Positions 1 to 6,413 are shown, numbered from the stretch's first letter. The stretch: DNA of 10,148 nt from Phycisphaerales bacterium UBA1926 (GCA_002337215.1 DDFO01000044.1:32207-42354), one strand, 5' to 3'. The notes: generated by a model from the letters alone, not told the origin. Numbers and translations are program-made.

Positions 1-1
1 A

Positions 2-841
2 AACGAGTTGCCGCTCCCGGGCACGGCGATCGCCGCACCGCTCGGCGCGATTCCCGGTTCGAGCTTCTATCAGAACGACTTCGCCGCAACGCAGGATTTC
101 GGTTCCGGCGCCGTCGGCTCGACCGGGTTCGACGGTGTGCTGAACCCGGGGCTCGCCGCGGTCTTCGATCAGTCGATCACCCAGCCCGGCTCGCTCACGA
201 TGCGCAACGCGGGGCTGACGCGGATCGTCGCGGGGAACATCGAAGCGCCCGTCGCCTATCGGGACGTCACGGGTGATTTCGAGGCCGTGCTCGAGATCGG
301 CGCGATGGATGATCTGAATTTTCATGTCGTCGCGATGCTCGTCATGGACCAGGCCGCCCCGGAAAGCGAATTCCTGTGGGTCGGGCAGCAGAACCGCGAA
401 GGGGCGAACGACTTTGCGCAGGCGCGCTCGATCGTCGACGGCGTGCGCGTGCGTGAAGCGGGCGAGGGCGGCGTGTTCCCGTTCTACAGGCTCGTGCGCC
501 AAGGCGACGCGTTTATCGGATTCCACTCCGAGGATGGCGCGGTCTGGGTCCCGTTCGTCGAGTTTTCCAGGCCGGACCTCCCCGCGACCGTCCGGGTCGG
601 GGTCACCCAGGCGATGTTCTCATCGACGCCCGGGACGGCGACGATCGATCTATTCGAAATCTCCTCGCAATGCCTCGGCGATCTGGCCGACCCGAAGGGC
701 GTTCTCGATCTCGCCGATATCTCCGTGTTCGTGTCCGGGTTCCTGAGTGCAGACTCGGTGGCCGATCTCAACAGCGACGGCGTGTTCGACCTGGCCGATA
801 TCACGCTCTTTGTTGACGCGTTCGTGGCGGGGTGCCCCTGA
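2..841 (+). CDS. Secreted dockerin-tailed protein with a concanavalin-like (DUF1349-like) domain, 5' partial
   Basis: The reading frame is open to the left edge, so the start and any signal peptide lie outside; 279 residues are visible. Residues about 15-220 look like a beta-sandwich with aromatic- and Gly/Asp-rich strands (a 'VTGDFEAVLEI' strand, then 'YRLVRQGDAF', then 'SEDGAVWVPF'). That order resembles DUF1349/LamG-like carbohydrate-binding or surface domains; this is a pattern judgement, not a search result. Residues 224-279 are a dockerin-like tail: Cys224, a first loop with the motif GVLDLADI, a second loop DLNSDGVFDLADI, and a terminal Cys-Pro. Such tails occur on secreted Phycisphaerae proteins and are presumed to act in sorting or surface anchoring. 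The first loop is degenerate (DLADPKG where DLNGDG is usual), so only the second looks fully Ca2+-competent. Function unknown; no catalytic residues recognised. It ends in TGA, 157 bp before galK. Confidence 0.8.
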   Translation, partial: NELPLPGTAIAAPLGAIPGSSFYQNDFAATQDFGSGAVGSTGFDGVLNPGLAAVFDQSITQPGSLTMRNAGLTRIVAGNIEAPVAYRDVTGDFEAVLEIGAMDDLNFHVVAMLVMDQAAPESEFLWVGQQNREGANDFAQARSIVDGVRVREAGEGGVFPFYRLVRQGDAFIGFHSEDGAVWVPFVEFSRPDLPATVRVGVTQAMFSSTPGTATIDLFEISSQCLGDLADPKGVLDLADISVFVSGFLSADSVADLNSDGVFDLADITLFVDAFVAGCP

Positions 842-917
842 ATCTCGATCACATCGCGCTGCTGATCTTTGTCATGTTCGAGAATCATGAGCGGGCTCCG
901 CGAGGTTTCGAGCGGTG

Positions 918-944
918 CTTCACACGGGGATCAGTAGTGTGAAG
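918..944. repeat. 8-bp perfect inverted repeat upstream of galK
   Basis: CTTCACAC (918-925) is matched by its exact reverse complement GTGTGAAG (937-944) with an 11-nt spacer. It lies in the 157-bp gap between the dockerin-protein gene and galK, 54 bp before the chosen galK start. It is not followed by a T-run, so a classical intrinsic terminator is unlikely. It could be a dimeric regulator's operator or an mRNA hairpin in the galK leader. I see nothing else certain in this gap and no convincing -35/-10 pair. Confidence 0.45.
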
Positions 945-986
945 AGATGGGCGTTTGATCCCGATGAACGGATCAGGGAATCCCGC

Positions 987-992
987 AGGAGG
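987..992 (+). promoter_or_regulatory. Shine-Dalgarno site that sets the galK start
   Basis: A consensus AGGAGG lies 6 nt before an in-frame GTG at 999-1001. An upstream in-frame GTG at 915 has no comparable site and would add 28 residues unlike galactokinase. This is the best evidence for the GTG-999 start. Confidence 0.8.
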
Positions 993-998
993 CGAAAC

Positions 999-2198
999 GT
1001 GTCGATCAGCGCAGCATCCAAACTCCAACTCTCGCACGCCTCGCCGGCGCAGCGGGCCGCAGATCTTTATCGTTCCACCTTCGGTCATCCGCCCTCCTTT
1101 GTCGCGTTCGCGCCGGGGCGGGTGAACCTGATGGGTGATCACACCGACTATTGCGAAGGACTGGTCTTCCCCGCGGCACTGTCGGACGGGTGTGCCTGCG
1201 CCGTTGGGCCTCGCGACGGCGAGTTCGCGGCCGTCTCGGCAGAACTCGCGGGCGAACCGGTCGTCGATGCGAGTGCGACAATTCTCCCGAACCATCTCGA
1301 GGGGGAGCCGGGCTGGACGCGGTACGCCGCCGGGACGTTCGAGTCGATGCGCACGCGTTTCGCACCCGACGCCGGGGGCGCAAACATCGCCATCGCGAGC
1401 GACGTGCCGTCAGGGAGCGGTCTGTCGAGTTCGGCATCGCTGGAGGTCTCGATCGCCACCGCTCTCGAGCACCTGTGGGGGCTGCAGATCGATCCGGTGG
1501 AGAAGGCGAGGGCGTGCCAGGCCGCCGAGCATGAGTACGCCGGCGCGCCGTGCGGCTTGATGGATCAGCTCGTCGCGGTGATGGGAAAGAAGGGCTGCGC
1601 GATCCGGATCGATTGCCGCGACGCGACAACAATTGCGGTCCCGATGCCCCCGCCCCGCGAGGCCGTGTTCGTGATCTTCGACAGCGCCGTCTCGCACGCG
1701 AACGACGACGGCGGGTACGCGGCTCGACGCGCAGCGTGCGAATCGTCGCTCCCGAAACTGGGCGTTCCCGCCCTCCGCGATGTCACGCTCGCCGAACTCC
1801 AGACGTTGCCGGCGAGCCTCACCGACGTCGAGGTCGACGCGGTTCGGCATGTGGTCACCGAGAACGCGCGGGTCGAAGCGTTCACATCGCTGTTGCCCAG
1901 CGGGAGACTCGCCGAGGCGGGTGTGCTGATGAACGAGAGCCATCGCTCGCTCTCAGAAACGTACCGGGTGTCTTGCCCCGAGGTCGACACGCTCGCGGAG
2001 ATCGTGCGAAGCCAGCCCGGAGTGTTCGGGGCCCGGATGACCGGGGGCGGGTTCGGCGGATGGATCGTCGCGCTGATGAAGACCAGCGCGGTGGAGAACG
2101 TCGCGGGTTCGGTCCGCGAAGCGTACAGGGCCGCGACCGGGCGAGAGACCGAGCACCGCGTGGTCGAAGCGGGCGACGGGGCGAGGCTGGTTCGGTGA
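999..2198 (+). CDS. galK: Galactokinase (GHMP kinase family)
   Basis: Catalyses ATP-dependent phosphorylation of alpha-D-galactose to galactose 1-phosphate in the cytoplasm, the entry step of the Leloir pathway. The 399-residue product has the three GHMP/galactokinase motifs: the sugar-binding signature APGRVNLMGDHTDY (residues 38-51), the ATP-binding loop PSGSGLSSSAS (137-147), and the C-terminal glycine-rich motif GARMTGGGFGGW (344-355). CGLMDQL (185-191) supplies the expected catalytic Asp189, with Arg41 of motif 1 as its usual partner. Length suits the family (about 380-400). The GTG start is chosen because AGGAGG sits 6 nt upstream. An oddity is Asp47 where galactokinases typically have Glu in GEHTDY, a sugar-contacting position, so specificity for a related hexose cannot be excluded. 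No galT or galE lies in the window; the downstream neighbours are convergent and belong to a separate operon. Confidence 0.92.
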   Translation: MSISAASKLQLSHASPAQRAADLYRSTFGHPPSFVAFAPGRVNLMGDHTDYCEGLVFPAALSDGCACAVGPRDGEFAAVSAELAGEPVVDASATILPNHLEGEPGWTRYAAGTFESMRTRFAPDAGGANIAIASDVPSGSGLSSSASLEVSIATALEHLWGLQIDPVEKARACQAAEHEYAGAPCGLMDQLVAVMGKKGCAIRIDCRDATTIAVPMPPPREAVFVIFDSAVSHANDDGGYAARRAACESSLPKLGVPALRDVTLAELQTLPASLTDVEVDAVRHVVTENARVEAFTSLLPSGRLAEAGVLMNESHRSLSETYRVSCPEVDTLAEIVRSQPGVFGARMTGGGFGGWIVALMKTSAVENVAGSVREAYRAATGRETEHRVVEAGDGARLVR

Positions 2199-2302
2199 TC
2201 GAGAGCCCGCGGCCGGCGAATAATTTCAGACTACGGCCGTTTGTTGATCTCGTTCTGGATCGTACATGGACATCGCGACGATGGTCGCACTGGTTCGCGC
2301 TC

Positions 2303-2321
2303 GCGCAGTGTGACTCTGCGC
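2303..2321. terminator. GC-rich hairpin in the galK/SDR convergent gap (possible terminator)
   Basis: GCGCAG (2303-2308) pairs with CTGCGC (2316-2321) around a 7-nt loop. It lies about 105 bp after the galK stop in the 282-bp gap between two convergent genes, where a terminator is expected. No T-tract follows, so it may be a weak or Rho-assisted terminator, or chance in GC-rich DNA. Confidence 0.3.
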
Positions 2322-2411
2322 CCGTCTCGCGAAGGTCCCGGCCCGCGCACGGCTGACACTCACGCCAGGTGTCGGAGCAGCGAGCGTCGTGATCACGTGC
2401 ACAATCGAACG

Positions 2412-2425
2412 GGCGGGTGCCCGCC
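2412..2425. terminator. Strong GC hairpin downstream of the minus-strand operon
   Basis: GGCGGG (2412-2417) and CCCGCC (2420-2425) are exact reverse complements (drawn with a realistic loop: 5-bp stem, 4-nt loop). The hairpin starts about 55 bp past the stop of the last operon gene (SDR, minus strand). On the minus strand it is followed by CGTTCGATTGT, only weakly T-rich. It is a plausible transcript end for the operon. The rest of 2199-2480 shows no gene that I can support. Confidence 0.35.
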
Positions 2426-2480
2426 GGCGGTTCTGGGAACGCGGAGCGACTCGCACGCGGGATCTCCCGGACAGCGGGTC

Positions 2481-3269
2481 CTACCAGCCCATGTTCGCGG
2501 CGTGGCCGCCGTCGATGAGGATGGTCGTCCCGGAGACGAACCGCGCATACGCGCTCGCGAGGAATACGCACACACCGCCGATCTCGTCGGGTGTCCCGAT
2601 CCGTCCGACGGGGTGCGCTCGCTCGACCTCGCGCCGCTTGCCGGCGGGGTCGTCGAACGTCCCGAACCACCGGTCGCCGCCCGGCGTATCGATGAACCCC
2701 GGAGCGAGCCCCACGGCACGGACATCGGGGCCCCACTCGAGCGCCATCGACTGCGCCATCGCAATGAGCCCCGCCTTCGCGACGTTGTACGGGAAGCACC
2801 CCGGCAGCGTGCTGTACGCGTGGTTCGAACTATTGATGACGAACACCGAATCGGTGCCCTGCCTGAGCGTTGGGTACGCCGCTTTGCCGAGCCGCCAGTG
2901 CGAGGCGAGATCGAGTTCCATGCACGCATGCCACTGCGCCTCGTCGCACCCGTCGACACCCTCAAACACGTTCCGACCCGCATTGGACACAACCACATCG
3001 AGCCGACCCAGCGCATCGACCGAGGCGTCGACAAAGCCGCGCGGCCCTTCCCGTTCGCTCACGTCGGTCTCGGCGTAGAACGCCCGCCGCCCGAATCCCT
3101 CGACGATCGACACGAACCGCCGCGCCTGCCCGGAGCCCGCATCGCGACGCCCGCACCCCGCGACATCGCATCCCGCCTCGGCGAGTTTGCGCGCGATTCC
3201 CACGCCGATGCCGTCGGTGACACCCGTGACGAGCGCGACACGTCCGCCGAGATCGATGCTGAGCGCCAT
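2481..3269 (-). CDS. SDR family oxidoreductase of the sugar-catabolic operon
   Basis: Classical short-chain dehydrogenase/reductase, 262 residues, the usual length. The Rossmann nucleotide-binding motif is TGVTDGIG (15-22). R41-R42 after the second strand, with no acidic residue there, favours NADP(H) over NAD(H), though not decisively. SNAG (95-98) is the NNAG-type motif. The catalytic residues are Ser148, Tyr161 and Lys165 (YNVAK). The C-terminus has the common 'SGTTILIDGGHAANMGW' ending. Asp120 sits where the fourth catalytic residue (Asn) is normally found. It is the last of four minus-strand genes, 59 bp after the dehydratase. Likely role, by context: oxidising an aldose to its lactone, or a 2-keto-3-deoxy sugar acid to a diketo acid. 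The ATG at 3269 is chosen because the Rossmann fold begins 10 residues later; the frame opens further upstream but runs antisense-like over the dehydratase gene. Confidence 0.88.
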   Translation of the reverse strand: MALSIDLGGRVALVTGVTDGIGVGIARKLAEAGCDVAGCGRRDAGSGQARRFVSIVEGFGRRAFYAETDVSEREGPRGFVDASVDALGRLDVVVSNAGRNVFEGVDGCDEAQWHACMELDLASHWRLGKAAYPTLRQGTDSVFVINSSNHAYSTLPGCFPYNVAKAGLIAMAQSMALEWGPDVRAVGLAPGFIDTPGGDRWFGTFDDPAGKRREVERAHPVGRIGTPDEIGGVCVFLASAYARFVSGTTILIDGGHAANMGW

Positions 3270-3328
3270 GCTTTTCTTACCGCCTCTCTGGGTGACTTGT
3301 CCGCGGACGCACCCGCGTGTGATCCGCG

Positions 3329-4495
3329 TTACACATAGAACCCCGCCCGGTCGTTCATCCCGCGCACGCCGGGGTGTTTCTCGAGTTCGTCTTCGACAAG
3401 GTCCACGCCCAGCCCGGGACGATCCGAGAGATGCAGGAACCCGTCCCGCACATCGAGCGGCTCGGTGATGACCTCGTCTCGCCAGGGCACGTCGTTGAGC
3501 ATGAACTCGCAGCGGAAGAAGTTGGGGATCGACGCGCAGACGTGCGCACTCGCGAGCGTGCTGAGTGGGCCGTTGGGGTTGTGCGGCGCGATGAGCACGT
3601 TGTACGCTTCCGCCATCGTCGCGATGCGTTTCATCTCGGAGGGCCCGCCGCACCGGGTGATGTCCGGCATGACAACATCGCAGACATGCTTCTCGAACAC
3701 GTCGCGGAAGCCGAACCGTGTGTAGTGCCGCTCGCCGACGCAGATCGGCACATCGGACGGGAGCCGGCGGCGCAACGCCGCGAGCGTCTCGGCGTTCTCG
3801 GGTCCCGCGGGTTCCTCATACCACGTGATCCCGAGCGGTGCGAGCCTGTTCGCCATCTTCACCGCGACCTCGCTGTTGAGCAGCGCGTGCGTCTCGATCA
3901 TGATCGCGAAGCCGTCGCCCACGGCCTCACGAACGGCGGCCGCGATCTCGTACGCGCGGTCCTGCTGCGCCGGCGTGAGCGTGAGGTTGTCCGCGAGATC
4001 ATCGCCGTAGAGGTAGTTTGTGTGCGCAAAGGGATCGAACTTCAGACCCGTGAAGCCCTTCTGCGCGACGATCTTCGCCTGCTCGGCGTAGTCGCTCGGC
4101 TCGTGCGACGCACTCAGAAACCAGTAGTTCGCGTACAACTGCACCCGCCGGCGGTATGCCCCGCCAAGCAGCTCGAACATCGGCACGCCCAGCACCTTCG
4201 CCTTGAGGTCGAGCAACGCCATGTCGATCCCGGAGATCGCGCACATGCTCGCGCCGTACGGCCCGATCCAATTCAGATCGCGGTACAGCTTTGTCCATAT
4301 GAAATCAGTTCGCATCGGGTCCAGCCCGACGATCCGCTCGCCGGCGTGCCGTGCGGCCGACTCGATGATCGGGCTTCCCGGCCAGTTCGTCGCCTCGCCG
4401 ACGCCCGTGTGCCCGGCGTCGGTAATGATCTTGAGCATCGTCCAGTTGTACTTAACACCCTCAACGAGCCAGACGTTCACCTCTTGTATCTTCAT
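3329..4495 (-). CDS. Enolase-superfamily sugar-acid dehydratase (mandelate racemase group, galactonate-dehydratase-like)
   Basis: A 388-residue member of the mandelate racemase/muconate lactonizing enzyme group: N-terminal capping domain (1-115), then a barrel. The likely Mg2+ ligands are Glu201, Glu227 (WYEEP) and Glu255 (GER). The acid/base residues appear to be His203 (in E-T-H, like the D-x-H of D-galactonate dehydratase) and the Asp278/His305 pair (PDITRCGG and APHNPNGP). Such enzymes remove the C2 proton of an aldonate and lose water to give a 2-keto-3-deoxy acid. The exact substrate cannot be read from sequence; galactonate, gluconate, fuconate or an anhydro-sugar acid (cycloisomerase) are possible. 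The ATG at 4495 is chosen because GAGGGG lies 4 nt upstream; an ATG 12 nt earlier has a poorer site. It follows the lactonase gene by 52 bp and is probably co-transcribed. Confidence 0.88.
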   Translation of the reverse strand: MKIQEVNVWLVEGVKYNWTMLKIITDAGHTGVGEATNWPGSPIIESAARHAGERIVGLDPMRTDFIWTKLYRDLNWIGPYGASMCAISGIDMALLDLKAKVLGVPMFELLGGAYRRRVQLYANYWFLSASHEPSDYAEQAKIVAQKGFTGLKFDPFAHTNYLYGDDLADNLTLTPAQQDRAYEIAAAVREAVGDGFAIMIETHALLNSEVAVKMANRLAPLGITWYEEPAGPENAETLAALRRRLPSDVPICVGERHYTRFGFRDVFEKHVCDVVMPDITRCGGPSEMKRIATMAEAYNVLIAPHNPNGPLSTLASAHVCASIPNFFRCEFMLNDVPWRDEVITEPLDVRDGFLHLSDRPGLGVDLVEDELEKHPGVRGMNDRAGFYV

Positions 4496-4499
4496 CGTT

Positions 4500-4505
4500 C
4501 CCCTC
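4500..4505 (-). promoter_or_regulatory. Shine-Dalgarno site of the dehydratase gene
   Basis: Minus-strand GAGGGG is 4 nt before ATG 4495. It favours that start over the in-frame ATG at 4507, which would overlap the site. The site lies in the loop of a small inverted repeat (CGTTC 4496-4500, GAACG 4509-4513), too short to claim regulation. Confidence 0.55.
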
Positions 4506-4547
4506 ATCGAACGTCGCCTGGTCTCGCGTGGGCTGTCCCGGCGGTTT

Positions 4548-5456
4548 TCATCTCAGCGGCGTCGTTGGCAGCCCGAGCGCTCCGGTGCGTGCGAGAAACA
4601 GACCGCCCGCCTGCGGGTGCTCGGCAAGCGCGTCAGCGTCCATCCCGATCCGCGCCGTCGTGATCCAGAGTTGATCCAGCGATTCACCGCCGAAGCAACA
4701 CGATGTAACGTTGGGGCACGGGAGACGGATTGAACCGATCTCCTTCCCCTTCGCCGGATCGACGCACGCGACGCGCGAGCCGTCCCACATCGCGACCCAC
4801 AGCAACCCCTCTCGGTCGATGCACATCCCGTCCGGGTACCCGTTCTCGAGCGTCGCGACGGTCCGCCGATCGAACATCTCGCCGGTCTCGGGACACCAAT
4901 CGAACGCATCGACCCCCCCCGTCGCGGTATCGATGAAGTACATCGTGCCCGACGCTTCGTGCCACGCGAGGCCGTTTGAAATGGTCACATCGCCGACGAC
5001 CAGCTCGGGCTTCACGCCTGTTCCAAACCGGTACAACGCCCCGGCCCCGTCCTTCGTTGGCATGTGCATCGTGCCCGCGTAGAGCCGGCCCGTCGGGTCG
5101 CACTTCCCGTCGTTCATCCGCGTGCTGCGTTCGGGCTTTTCGACAACCGCCAGTTTTGAGGGCAGCTCCACGGGCTCGGCTGTCTCCGGATCGCCGGGCC
5201 GGAACGACGCGATCGACGAGTCCTGCGCGATCACCCAGCCGTGCTCAACGGATGGCACCGCGAATCCGATCCGCCCCGGCACCGAGTAGCGCGTGTGCAC
5301 GCCGCCGCGTCGGTCGTCCCCCTGGTCGCCCGGCTCATACCGGTGCAGCGCGCGCCCCTCGATATCCACAAACCACAGCGCCCCATCCCACCAGACGGGG
5401 CCCTCGCCGAGCGTGCACCCGGCGTCGAGCGCGAGTTGTGCGTCGAGTTCCCGCAT
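4548..5456 (-). CDS. SMP-30/gluconolactonase family sugar lactonase
   Basis: Six-bladed beta-propeller of the SMP-30/gluconolactonase/LRE-like family, 302 residues. These enzymes hydrolyse aldonolactones to free sugar acids using one divalent metal. The expected ligands are present: Glu18 (TLGEGPVWW), Asn161 (ISNGLAWH) and Asp209 (YPDGMCID). Arg113 and Asn115 (RMNDGKCDPTGRLYAG) match the substrate-binding positions. No signal peptide is seen, so it should be cytoplasmic. The ATG at 5456 is chosen because it overlaps the preceding TGA as TGATG, a typical coupled start; an earlier in-frame ATG at 5480 would put nine extra residues inside the upstream gene. An unbroken run of eight G on the coding strand (4913-4920) lies mid-gene. 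Role in the operon: opening the lactone made by an aldose dehydrogenase to feed the adjacent dehydratase. The exact sugar is unknown. Confidence 0.9.
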   Translation of the reverse strand: MRELDAQLALDAGCTLGEGPVWWDGALWFVDIEGRALHRYEPGDQGDDRRGGVHTRYSVPGRIGFAVPSVEHGWVIAQDSSIASFRPGDPETAEPVELPSKLAVVEKPERSTRMNDGKCDPTGRLYAGTMHMPTKDGAGALYRFGTGVKPELVVGDVTISNGLAWHEASGTMYFIDTATGGVDAFDWCPETGEMFDRRTVATLENGYPDGMCIDREGLLWVAMWDGSRVACVDPAKGKEIGSIRLPCPNVTSCCFGGESLDQLWITTARIGMDADALAEHPQAGGLFLARTGALGLPTTPLR

Positions 5457-5458
5457 CA
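5454..5458 (-). promoter_or_regulatory. TGATG stop/start overlap (translational coupling)
   Basis: The RraA-like gene stop (TGA, 5458-5456) shares its A with the lactonase ATG (5456-5454). A one-base overlap of this type commonly couples translation, and shows that the two genes are read from one transcript. Confidence 0.75.
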
Positions 5459-6148
5459 CATGATCCCGTACTTGTCCCACGCGTCCTGGGCGAGCATGCC
5501 GCCCGAGATCGCCTCGAATACTGTTTTTTCACCGCTCGCTTTCTCGAACGCACCGGCGAACACCTCACGCTCGATCGCCCGCGGGACGACACACACACCG
5601 TCGAGATCGCCGAACACGATGTCGCCCGGCTCGATCCGCACGCCCTCGATCTCAATCGCGCACCGGAAGTCCACGACCTTCCCGCGGGGCCGCTGGTCCT
5701 GCGAGTACCGCCCGTATGAAAATGTTGGGAATCCGAGCTTGAGGATGCCCCGCGTATCGCGCGAGTATCCGTTCACGACCGCCCCGGCCGCGCCGCGGTT
5801 CATCGCCGCCGTGCTCATCAACTCGCCCCATAGCGCGTACGTCGGCGACGCCCCCGTGCAGAGATATACCTCGTTGTATTTGAGATCGTCGAGCGCACGG
5901 AGCATCAGCCCGAAGGGCTGCGAAAGCGTCGCGTCCGCGCGCCCTGGCGATTCACCCCCGACGTCGTCGGCCTCGAGTACCGGCATCGCCCGCCCGATCA
6001 CGACCATGTCGTTCCGCAGCGGCTGCACGCGGGGCGGGAGGAACTGACGGACGGCACCCATCGTGTCCATCACGTCGCCGATCACGGCCGAGTACAACTC
6101 GCGCCGAGCCTGCTCGAACAGACTCTCATCGTCCGTCCATTCGGTCAT
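5456..6148 (-). CDS. RraA-like protein, probable class II pyruvate-type aldolase
   Basis: A 230-residue RraA/HMG-CHA aldolase-fold protein. Family marks: GDVMDTMG near the N-terminus (24-31); WGELMSTAA (107-115); GAVVNGYSRD (122-131); and the C-terminal signature PGDIVFGDLDGVCVVP (174-189). Glu109, then exactly 20 residues, then Arg130-Asp131 reproduces the acidic-X20-R-D arrangement reported for 4-hydroxy-4-methyl-2-oxoglutarate aldolases, where Arg holds the pyruvate carboxylate and Asp helps bind the metal. That favours an enzyme over a ribonuclease-E inhibitor. It is first in the operon and overlaps the lactonase gene by one base. In context it probably cleaves a 2-keto-3-deoxy sugar acid to pyruvate and an aldehyde; the substrate is inference. 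GGAG on the minus strand (6160-6157), 8 nt before the ATG, supports the start. It is often annotated 'ribonuclease activity regulator RraA' or 'methyltransferase', which would mislead here. Confidence 0.85.
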   Translation of the reverse strand: MTEWTDDESLFEQARRELYSAVIGDVMDTMGAVRQFLPPRVQPLRNDMVVIGRAMPVLEADDVGGESPGRADATLSQPFGLMLRALDDLKYNEVYLCTGASPTYALWGELMSTAAMNRGAAGAVVNGYSRDTRGILKLGFPTFSYGRYSQDQRPRGKVVDFRCAIEIEGVRIEPGDIVFGDLDGVCVVPRAIEREVFAGAFEKASGEKTVFEAISGGMLAQDAWDKYGIM

Positions 6149-6274
6149 GCCACAAACTCCATCGAATGCTGAACAAGCCGGTGACCACGAAACGCGCGAG
6201 ACTCACCTTCTGACAACACACGGCATCAGAGTGTACCGGTCGCCAAAACCCAACCGACGGGATCGATGCGCCAC

Positions 6275-6290
6275 ATTGCGATGCAATTGC
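6275..6290. promoter_or_regulatory. Palindromic candidate operator
   Basis: ATTGC (6275-6279), GAT, then GCAAT (6283-6287) forms a 13-bp interrupted palindrome. It overlaps a second perfect palindrome GCAATTGC (6283-6290). It sits about 125 bp from each of the divergent start codons. The position suits an operator shared by operon and symporter, for example for a LacI- or GntR-type regulator, but no regulator gene is in the window and chance cannot be excluded. Confidence 0.3.
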
Positions 6291-6402
6291 TCTTCTTTGT
6301 CGCCCCGCCGCCCAATGGACAGGTCTCAGGCAAAGTCCGCCCGCGGCGTGTTGCTCTCGATTATTCTTGGGGCCGCGAACGCAGACCGCTCGGTGTGCGA
6401 TA

Positions 6403-6410
6403 AAGGAGAT
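6403..6410 (+). promoter_or_regulatory. Shine-Dalgarno site that sets the symporter start
   Basis: AAGGAGAT lies just before ATG 6414, with GGAG 5 nt from the start codon. The frame is open to 6063, but this site and the onset of family similarity place the start here. Confidence 0.8.
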
Positions 6411-6413
6411 CCC

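Larger units (their letters stand above)
6149..6413. promoter_or_regulatory. Divergent promoter region between operon and symporter
   Basis: These 265 bp separate the start codons of the minus-strand operon and the plus-strand symporter, so both promoters should lie here. I could not find a -35/-10 pair that I would defend on either strand. The region contains a palindromic cluster at 6275-6290, described separately, and a weak minus-strand pair TTGGGT-17-TCTGAT that I do not call. No gene is supported within it; the open frame running through is an upstream extension of the symporter frame. Confidence 0.55.

Noticed and set aside
2303..2321. tRNA anticodon-arm look-alike (hairpin with a 7-nt loop)
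   Set aside because: The loop lacks the T at the position matching U33, and there is no acceptor stem, D arm or TTCGA-type T arm around it.
3300..3328. Palindrome TCCGCGGA and pairing with TCCGCG between dehydratase and SDR genes
   Set aside because: Short GC-only pairing with a 15-nt spacer, expected by chance at this base composition; no T-run.
2241..3338. 365-codon open frame on the plus strand covering the galK-SDR gap
   Set aside because: Mostly antisense to the SDR gene, with no motif; the part within the gap has no start supported by a ribosome site.
3270..3653. Upstream extension of the SDR frame
   Set aside because: It would run through the intergenic gap into the dehydratase gene, and SDR proteins begin just before the TGxxxGxG motif, as the ATG at 3269 does.
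4496..4513. Small inverted repeat (CGTTC/GAACG) around the dehydratase ribosome site
   Set aside because: Only 5 bp; too weak to claim control of translation.
3374..4663. 429-codon open frame on the plus strand
   Set aside because: It is antisense to the dehydratase and the end of the lactonase; arginine/valine/histidine-rich shadow with no recognisable motif.
6063..6413. Upstream extension of the symporter frame, overlapping the RraA-like gene
   Set aside because: AAGGAGAT directly before ATG 6414 gives a much better start, and the extension has no family similarity.
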